Origin: Shimwellia blattae DSM 4481 = NBRC 105725
GTDB taxonomy: Bacteria > Pseudomonadota > Gammaproteobacteria > Enterobacterales > Enterobacteriaceae
Direction of reading: 5' to 3'
DNA: 64,000 bases
NCBI RefSeq assembly: GCF_000262305.1
Contig: NC_017910.1
Location: 3,906,001-3,970,000 of the forward strand
A program made the translations under genes and the position numbers. Position 1 is the first letter of the stretch. Every line of letters starts with the position of its first letter. The notes under the pieces were generated by a model, which saw only the letters and a list, made by a program, of their open reading frames with translations, had not been told where the DNA came from and ran no database searches. Positions 58,626 through 64,000 of the stretch are shown piece by piece.

Positions 58626-59813
58626 TCAGAACTGATAACTGTAGTTGATGCTGGCGAACCACAGATACGGATCGTCGTAGTGGCCTTTGTAGTGTTCCGG
58701 TGACTGGACGCGGGACGACTGCATATGCAGATACGACACGGCCACACCAATATTGCTCTGCGGCGTCAGCTGATACTGCGCGCCAGCGGCGAACCGCCAT
58801 TCATCACCGGTTGGAAGCGTCAACGCCACATCGCTCTGGGTATCATAGACCGTACTGTCAAAGGCCACCCCCGCGTTTATACGCCACTGCTCCGTCGGGC
58901 GATACTGCACGCCCAGCGCCGTATGCCATGAGTCTTTCAGGCGGCTGCGCTTATCCACCTGCTGGCCGGCAACGGTTATTTGTGGCGCACCGAACTGGCT
59001 CCAGTCCTGCCAGCCGAGATCACCCATTACCGACCACTGCTTATTCAGGTCGTGCACTACGCTCAGCATGATCTGCTGAGGCGCGCGAACCTGTGCGGAG
59101 ATGGGCAATTCATACTCAGTGTTCAGCAAATTGGGGAAACGCGCCTTGCCGTCAACATCGAAATCGTATTTGGTTTTGCTGGTCCAGGTGATACCGGCGC
59201 GGGTCTGGTCGGTGAGTTCCATCAACAGACCGAGGCGATAGCTCATGGCCCAGTCATGATCCTTATCTTTCTCGTCATATCCTCCGACGTTACGCGTCAG
59301 GGAGAGAAAGCCGTAGTTGACGTTGACGGAGCCGCCCACCGAGAGCCTGTCGTTCAGTTTATAGGCCAGTGAAGGGCTCAGGGTCATGGCGACCATGGAG
59401 CTTTTGCTGATCAGCCGGTCCCCAGCCCAGCGGCCAAAATCGATACCCAGCCCGTAGTTACCATACAGCCCAATCCCGGCATAAAGCGCATCATTAACCT
59501 TCTGGCTGTAGAACGCGCTGGCATTGGGGAAAAAGCGCATAATATCACCGGGACTCTGGCGGCCATTACTGTCATCAAGGTGATAGGAGACGTCGCCATC
59601 CATTGCCTGTAACCCACCCGTGAACATGTGTTCCGGCAGGCGCGTCATCCCCGCCGGGTTGGTGACGATGGTGGAAGCATCCTGGGCGCGAGCTGCCTGG
59701 CCCGCGCCAGCGAGCGCGGTATCCTCCGTCCCGATTTCATAAAAATAGAGCGCGCTGGCATGCGCCGCTGGTGTGCAGAGGAGTCCCAGACAAACCAATA
59801 TCGATTTTTTCAT
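58626..59813 (-). CDS. FadL/TodX-family outer-membrane transport protein
   Basis: A 395-residue outer-membrane beta-barrel of the OMPP1/FadL/TodX family, which lets hydrophobic molecules (long-chain fatty acids, aromatics) diffuse into the cell. Signal peptide MKKSILVCLGLLCTPAAHA, then a mature N terminus with the family's AGAGQAARAQDASTIVTNPAGMTRL (hatch domain and NPA motif), and a C-terminal barrel ending NYSYQF. It is shorter than E. coli FadL (about 446) and is not the fatty-acid fadL itself. It diverges from the sulfatase gene across a 614-base gap, suggesting that it admits a hydrophobic sulfated substrate; this is inference. Confidence 0.85.
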   Translation of the reverse strand: MKKSILVCLGLLCTPAAHASALYFYEIGTEDTALAGAGQAARAQDASTIVTNPAGMTRLPEHMFTGGLQAMDGDVSYHLDDSNGRQSPGDIMRFFPNASAFYSQKVNDALYAGIGLYGNYGLGIDFGRWAGDRLISKSSMVAMTLSPSLAYKLNDRLSVGGSVNVNYGFLSLTRNVGGYDEKDKDHDWAMSYRLGLLMELTDQTRAGITWTSKTKYDFDVDGKARFPNLLNTEYELPISAQVRAPQQIMLSVVHDLNKQWSVMGDLGWQDWSQFGAPQITVAGQQVDKRSRLKDSWHTALGVQYRPTEQWRINAGVAFDSTVYDTQSDVALTLPTGDEWRFAAGAQYQLTPQSNIGVAVSYLHMQSSRVQSPEHYKGHYDDPYLWFASINYSYQF

Positions 59814-59881
59814 TCACCACCCGAGATTGTTTTGATTATTGAAAGGATTACCGTTCATTAAAGCGTGGGTTTTACAGTACA

Positions 59882-59895
59882 AAGATAGCTATCTT
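59882..59895. promoter_or_regulatory. Perfect palindrome upstream of the FadL-like gene
   Basis: AAGATAGCTATCTT, a 14-base perfect palindrome 68 bases before the FadL-like start codon. Candidate operator for an unknown dimeric regulator. Confidence 0.5.
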
Positions 59896-60205
59896 CACCC
59901 AGTCCATAGCACGCCCGGAAAAACCAGCGACTCACCCGCCGTTATAAAGCTGCCGGTAATATGACGGCATATTGAATGATAAACGTTATTCATATATCAC
60001 CTTCGCAACTCATCAAACTGAAATGATTTACACCCCATCATAATATCGACATATAAAATCATAGAGTTAAGTAAAAATAGCTCTACTTTATCAGTAGCAG
60101 ATAAATAAATAACGCGATCGCATTTTTTAATGCCTGTCCAGAACAATACTATCAATAATATATCAGCCCTTTCCAGAGCAGGATTTGTTTTTGGCGTTAT
60201 TATTT

Positions 60206-60232
60206 GAAAATTTATTTTTAAATAAAATTTTC
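60206..60232. repeat. AT-rich inverted repeat
   Basis: GAAAATTT and AAATTTTC arms around an A/T-only centre, in the middle of the divergent region. May be a bend or a nucleoid-protein site. Confidence 0.4.
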
Positions 60233-60349
60233 ATAGCGTGAAATACGCTTTTTATCTAACCTACGTCCTGACGAGAATCTATAGCATCGCTTATTAATCA
60301 CCGGGAAAGCGCCATAATTAGCGATACGATTTTTTACTGAACCTTTTAA

Positions 60350-60364
60350 TTTTCCTCAGGAAAA
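60350..60364. promoter_or_regulatory. Palindrome upstream of the sulfatase gene
   Basis: TTTTCCT-C-AGGAAAA, perfect seven-base arms, 63 bases before the sulfatase start and just before a TATACT. Candidate operator. Confidence 0.45.
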
Positions 60365-60427
60365 TACTGATCAATTTGATTTCACTTCTATACTCAAATA
60401 GCCTTCCTGATGAACGGAGTTCCAACA

Positions 60428-62020
60428 ATGCGAAAGAACAGCCCTTTTAAAAGGACAATGCTTGCCAGTATGCTGACGCTAGCCGCTGGTGCCGTGTCCA
60501 CTGCTTATGCGGCGCCGGCAGCGACAAACGCTGCGGAAAATGCGCCAAAACAAAATGCGTCAAAACCTAATATCGTCGTCATTTTTGGCGATGATATCGG
60601 TTACTGGAATATTAGTTCCTACAACCAGGGAACAATGGGTTATAAAACACCGAATATTGACAGTATTGCAGCCCAGGGGGCGAAGTTTACCTCCTATTAT
60701 GCCGAACAAAGTTCTACCGCCGGACGTTCAGCGTTTATTACCGGGCAGATGCCATTCCGTACCGGGATGAGTAAAGTTGGGATGCCGGGTGCGCCGCAGG
60801 GTCTGAGAAAAGAGGACCCGACCATTGCCAGTATCCTTAAACAGCTGGGCTACGCGACCGGTCAGTTTGGTAAAAACCATCTGGGCGACCGCGATGAATT
60901 CCTGCCAACGGCCCACGGTTTTGATGAGTTTCTTGGCAACCTCTACCACCTGAACGCCGAGGAAGAGCCGGAGAATCCGGATTACCCGAAAGATCCGGCG
61001 TTTCGTAAAGAGTTCGGCCCGCGCGGCGTGATTAAGAGTACCGCCGACGGCAAGATTGAAGACACCGGCCCGCTGACCGTGAAGCGCATGGGCACTGTCG
61101 ACGAAGAGACGCTTGCTGCCAACAACGACTTTATGGAACGCCAGGTGAAAGCAGGGAAACCGTTCTTCACCTGGTACAACACCACCCGTATGCATAACAA
61201 AACCCACCTGAAAGATGCCAGCATCGGCGCGACAGGCCTGGGCACCTACGCAGACGGCATGGTGGAGCACGATAAAATCGTCGGTGAAGTGCTGAAGAAG
61301 ATTAAAGATCTCGGCATTGAAGACAACACCATTCTCATCTACACCACCGATAACGGCCCGATGACAGCAACCTGGCCGGATGCGGGCGAAACGCCATTCC
61401 GCGGCGAGAAGAACACCGGCTGGGAAGGTGGCTTCCGCGTTCCGGCCATGGTCCGCTGGCCGGGCCATATCAAACCGGGCACCATCGTTGACAGCATTTT
61501 CGCCAGCTACGACTGGTTCCCGACCCTGGTGGCGGCCGCAGGCGACCCGAACATCAAACAAGAGCTGCTGAAAGGGTATAAAACCACCGCCATGACCTAC
61601 AAGGTGCATCTGGACGGCTACAACCAGCTCGACTTCCTGCAGGGTAAAGGCAAAAACCAGCGTAACGAATTCTTCTACTGGAGCGATGACGGCGACCTGC
61701 TGGCGATGCGCTACGGCCGCTGGAAAGCGCACTTTATGATTCAGGAGCACGAAGGGCTCGATCTGTGGCGTTATCCCTTCACGAAATTACGCGCACCGAT
61801 GATCTTCGACCTGGAAGTCGACCCGCTGGAGAAAGGGGATAAAGGGCTGGGTTATCAGTCCTGGTTCTACGACCGCATGTTCCTGATGGGCGGTGCCCAG
61901 AAATACGCGAAGCAGATGCTGGCGACCTTTAAAGAGTTCCCGCCGCGTCAGAAACCGGGGTCATTTACCATTTCCGACGCCTCCGCGATGCTGGAGCAGG
62001 GTTCTGGTATCAATAAATAA
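60428..62020 (+). CDS. Periplasmic serine-type sulfatase
   Basis: A 530-residue member of the formylglycine-dependent sulfatase family, hydrolysing sulfate esters. Start chosen at MRKNSPFKRTML with GGAG eight bases upstream; an ATG six codons earlier is less well placed. Signal peptide ends about AYA-AP (residue 28), so it is periplasmic. Metal-binding D55-D56 in FGDDIGY, the modified residue Ser96 in SSTAGRS (pattern S-x-A-x-R), GKNHLGD in place of the usual GKWHLG, and TTDNGP are visible. The serine form needs a radical-SAM maturase, encoded next. Substrate unknown; E. coli AslA is a possible but unproven orthologue. Confidence 0.9.
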   Translation: MRKNSPFKRTMLASMLTLAAGAVSTAYAAPAATNAAENAPKQNASKPNIVVIFGDDIGYWNISSYNQGTMGYKTPNIDSIAAQGAKFTSYYAEQSSTAGRSAFITGQMPFRTGMSKVGMPGAPQGLRKEDPTIASILKQLGYATGQFGKNHLGDRDEFLPTAHGFDEFLGNLYHLNAEEEPENPDYPKDPAFRKEFGPRGVIKSTADGKIEDTGPLTVKRMGTVDEETLAANNDFMERQVKAGKPFFTWYNTTRMHNKTHLKDASIGATGLGTYADGMVEHDKIVGEVLKKIKDLGIEDNTILIYTTDNGPMTATWPDAGETPFRGEKNTGWEGGFRVPAMVRWPGHIKPGTIVDSIFASYDWFPTLVAAAGDPNIKQELLKGYKTTAMTYKVHLDGYNQLDFLQGKGKNQRNEFFYWSDDGDLLAMRYGRWKAHFMIQEHEGLDLWRYPFTKLRAPMIFDLEVDPLEKGDKGLGYQSWFYDRMFLMGGAQKYAKQMLATFKEFPPRQKPGSFTISDASAMLEQGSGINK

Positions 62021-62029
62021 TGCACTCCC

Positions 62030-62053
62030 GGGCAGGCTGCATGCGGCCTGCCC
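62030..62053 (+). other. Intercistronic hairpin between sulfatase and maturase
   Basis: GGGCAGGC and GCCTGCCC form an eight-base GC stem with an eight-base loop ten bases after the sulfatase stop. Only four T follow, after GCCGG, so it is more likely an mRNA-stabilising or partial-attenuation hairpin that makes the enzyme more abundant than its maturase. Confidence 0.6.
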
Positions 62054-62111
62054 GCCGGTTTTGCATTTGTCACAGTGAGCGTTGTTTGCCATTTTTATTC
62101 AGGGGCCAGCG

Positions 62112-63407
62112 ATGAAGTACAGCACCACATTACCCGTAAGAGCGCTACCGTCCGCCGAAAAATATGACGGCAAAGGGCCCGAGTATAAACGCCGCTTTCA
62201 CGTTATGGCGAAACCCACCGGCTCGACCTGTAACCTTGATTGCTCCTACTGTTTCTATCTGCATAAAGAAGAGCTGCTGCATCAGGACAGGCACACCGGG
62301 ATGAGCGATGACGTACTGGAAAATTTTATTCACCAGTATATCGACGGCCAGGATGGCGAACAGGTGGTCTTCTCCTGGCAGGGCGGCGAACCGACCCTGA
62401 TGGGGCTCGAATTTTTCGAGAAAGTTGTCAAATTTCAAAAACAGTACCAGAAGCCCGGCCAGCGTATCGAAAACGATCTCCAGACCAATGGCGTTTTACT
62501 GAACGACAAATGGGCGGCATTTCTGAAAGAACACCATTTTCTGGTGGGCCTCTCCATCGACGGCCCACGGGAATTACATGACCGCTACCGCGTCACCCGC
62601 AGCGGGAAACCGACCTTTGACAAAGTGATGGCGGGCGTTGAGGCCCTGCAACGTCACGGTGTGCCGTTTAACGCGCTGGTCACTGTCAACCGCACCAACG
62701 CCCGCTTTCCGCTGGAGGTGTACCGCTTCGTCACCCGCGAGCTGGGTGCGACTTACGTGCAGTTCAACCCCTGCGTTGAACCCGTCGACTTTAAACAAAC
62801 TGCGCCACAATTCTGGCAGGATAAGACCATTCCCGTGACCGGCAGCCGACGCGCCCGTCCCGGCGACCTTGACGCCATCGTCACCGACTGGTCTGTCGAC
62901 CCACAGGACTGGGGCAACTTTCTGATCGCCGTATTTGAAGAGTGGGTTAACAACGATCTGGGCCGCGTACAGGTCAACCTGTTTGAAACAGCCGTCGCCC
63001 AGACGATGGGAATGCCGGCGCAAATCTGCACCCATTCGGAGTTCTGCGGTAAGGGGCTGGCTATCGAGAAAAACGGCGATATCTACTCCTGTGACCATTA
63101 CGTCTACCCGGAATACCAGATTGGTAACATTGAACAGACCCGCCTGGCGCACATGGCCTTTTCCGAGCGGCAGCAGGCCTTCGGTATGGGCAAATGCGAC
63201 ACACTGCCGAAATATTGCAAAGCCTGCCCGTACCTGAAGCTGTGCTGGGGCGAGTGCCCGAAAAACCGCATCGTCCGCACACCAGATGGTGAAGAGGGGC
63301 TCAACTATCTTTGCCCTGGTATCAAAGCCTTTTTCAATTACGCCGAACCCATGCTGGTGGGCATATCCACATTACTGAAACGCGACTTTACAGGGCTACG
63401 TCAATGA
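62112..63407 (+). CDS. Anaerobic sulfatase-maturating radical-SAM enzyme
   Basis: Oxidises the active-site serine or cysteine of sulfatases to formylglycine. 431 residues, starting MKYSTTLPVRALPS at an ATG with AGGGG six bases upstream. The radical-SAM cluster motif is CNLDCSYC (C40, C44, C47), followed by SWQGGEPTLMG. The C-terminal SPASM domain carries CTHSEFCGKG, YSCDHYVYP and CDTLPKYCKACPYLKLC for two auxiliary 4Fe-4S clusters. It should act in the cytoplasm on the sulfatase before export. The stop overlaps the next start by ATGA. More like AtsB/ChuR than E. coli AslB in details, by eye only. Confidence 0.93.
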   Translation: MKYSTTLPVRALPSAEKYDGKGPEYKRRFHVMAKPTGSTCNLDCSYCFYLHKEELLHQDRHTGMSDDVLENFIHQYIDGQDGEQVVFSWQGGEPTLMGLEFFEKVVKFQKQYQKPGQRIENDLQTNGVLLNDKWAAFLKEHHFLVGLSIDGPRELHDRYRVTRSGKPTFDKVMAGVEALQRHGVPFNALVTVNRTNARFPLEVYRFVTRELGATYVQFNPCVEPVDFKQTAPQFWQDKTIPVTGSRRARPGDLDAIVTDWSVDPQDWGNFLIAVFEEWVNNDLGRVQVNLFETAVAQTMGMPAQICTHSEFCGKGLAIEKNGDIYSCDHYVYPEYQIGNIEQTRLAHMAFSERQQAFGMGKCDTLPKYCKACPYLKLCWGECPKNRIVRTPDGEEGLNYLCPGIKAFFNYAEPMLVGISTLLKRDFTGLRQ

Positions 63408-64000
63408 TCAACCGGGAGAAGTTATTACAGCTTGAGCAGCGGATGAACCAACAGGTGCTGGGGCAGGAAGAGCTGATACGCATGCTGATTATCGCCCTGC
63501 TCTGTGACGGCCACGTGCTGCTGGAAGGCCTGCCGGGGCTCGCAAAAACCCGTGCAGTGCGCGAACTTGCGCGCCATGTGGAGGGCGAATACCGCCGGAT
63601 CCAGTTTACGCCAGACCTGTTACCCTCCGACATTACCGGTAGCGAAATTTACCAGCAGAACGCCACCCGGGAAGAGGATCAGTTCCGTTTCCGCCCCGGG
63701 CCGGTTTTCGGCAACATTATCCTGGCGGATGAAATCAACCGGGCCTCGGCACGCGTGCAGTCCGCACTGCTGGAGGCGATGGAAGAGCATCACGTCACGG
63801 TCGCGGGGAAAACCTGGCCCCTGCCCGGTCTATTTATGGTGCTCGCCACCCAAAACCCCGTTGACCAGGAGGGCACCTGGCCACTGCCGGAAGCGCAGCT
63901 TGACCGTTTCCTGATGAAAGTGCTGGTGCACTACCCCTCAAAAGAAAACGAACAGAAAGTCATGCAGCTGGTACGCGCCGAGCAGCAGCAAAAGTATCAG
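63404..64000 (+). CDS. MoxR-family AAA+ ATPase (3' end cut by the window)
   Basis: 199 visible residues of a MoxR-type AAA+ protein, starting MINREKLLQLEQRMNQQVLG, of a usual 300-340. Walker A is GLPGLAKT (residues 42-49), Walker B region IILADEINRASARVQSALLEAMEE, sensor 1 LATQNPVDQEGTWPLPEAQLDRF. MoxR ATPases usually act with von Willebrand factor A and DUF58 proteins as chaperones or metal-insertion machines; such genes may follow beyond the window. The start overlaps the maturase stop by four bases, so it is translationally coupled to sulfatase maturation. Confidence 0.9.
   Translation, partial: MINREKLLQLEQRMNQQVLGQEELIRMLIIALLCDGHVLLEGLPGLAKTRAVRELARHVEGEYRRIQFTPDLLPSDITGSEIYQQNATREEDQFRFRPGPVFGNIILADEINRASARVQSALLEAMEEHHVTVAGKTWPLPGLFMVLATQNPVDQEGTWPLPEAQLDRFLMKVLVHYPSKENEQKVMQLVRAEQQQKYQ

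Larger units (their letters stand above)
59814..60427. promoter_or_regulatory. Long AT-rich divergent control region
   Basis: 614 bases without a credible gene, visibly AT-rich against the GC-rich surroundings. It holds three palindromes: AAGATAGCTATCTT (59882-59895, perfect), an imperfect AT-rich one of 27 bases (60206-60232), and TTTTCCTCAGGAAAA (60350-60364, seven-base arms). TATACT near 60390 is a possible -10 for the sulfatase gene. Low GC and length suggest acquired DNA under H-NS-type silencing, which is inference. Confidence 0.6.

Noticed and set aside
58626..59813. Naming the barrel protein fadL
   Set aside because: It is about 50 residues shorter than the fatty-acid FadL and sits beside a sulfatase cluster, not in the fadL context; only the family is supported.
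60428..63407. Naming the pair aslA-aslB
   Set aside because: The maturase differs clearly from E. coli AslB by eye and the location differs; orthology cannot be decided without a tree.

Overview
The window is a 64 kb piece of an enterobacterial chromosome, from an Escherichia/Salmonella/Klebsiella-type relative. Nearly every gene has an obvious E. coli K-12 counterpart of the same length and order, but the sequence is GC-rich and clearly diverged from E. coli. I cannot name the genus from the sequence alone. Comparisons with E. coli here are from memory, not from a search.

Left part (1-13215). The 5' part of uvrD with its LexA box leads into yigB, xerC, yigA, dapF and yifL, all on the minus strand. 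The frataxin gene cyaY and the adenylate cyclase gene cyaA follow. The divergent hemC-hemD-hemX-hemY operon for early tetrapyrrole synthesis has a hexanucleotide repeat in hemX. Next is the small RNA GlmZ, with a sigma-54 type promoter and GlrR-like sites, and then the argX-hisR-leuT-proM tRNA operon. The aslA/aslB sulfatase pair found at this place in E. coli is absent.

Middle part (14059-47377). yifK (thrP) is followed by the complete 12-gene enterobacterial common antigen cluster (wecA-wzzE-wecB-wecC-rffG-rffH-wecD-wecE-wzxE-wecF-wzyE-wecG, all minus strand). Upstream of it are rho, trxA, rhlB-gppA, rep and ppiC. The branched-chain amino acid region comes next: ilvC and its regulator ilvY, then ilvLXGMEDA with an intact ilvG, the ilvL attenuator and the tiny ilvX gene. 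yifB and maoP close this part.

Right part (47497-64000). hdfR, trpT and aspT flank a full rRNA operon on the minus strand (16S, tRNA-Ile, tRNA-Ala, 23S, 5S). Upstream of the 16S gene lie murI, btuB (with a cobalamin riboswitch) and trmA. In E. coli, murI precedes rrnB, whereas aspT-trpT-hdfR follows rrnC, so this operon joins the two neighbourhoods. It marks either an inter-rrn rearrangement or an assembly join.

The last 5.4 kb is accessory: a FadL-type outer-membrane channel gene diverges, across a long AT-rich control region, from a serine-type periplasmic sulfatase, its radical-SAM maturase and a MoxR-family AAA+ ATPase cut by the window edge. This cluster is the most likely place for a less-described system. 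The rest is conserved core chromosome.
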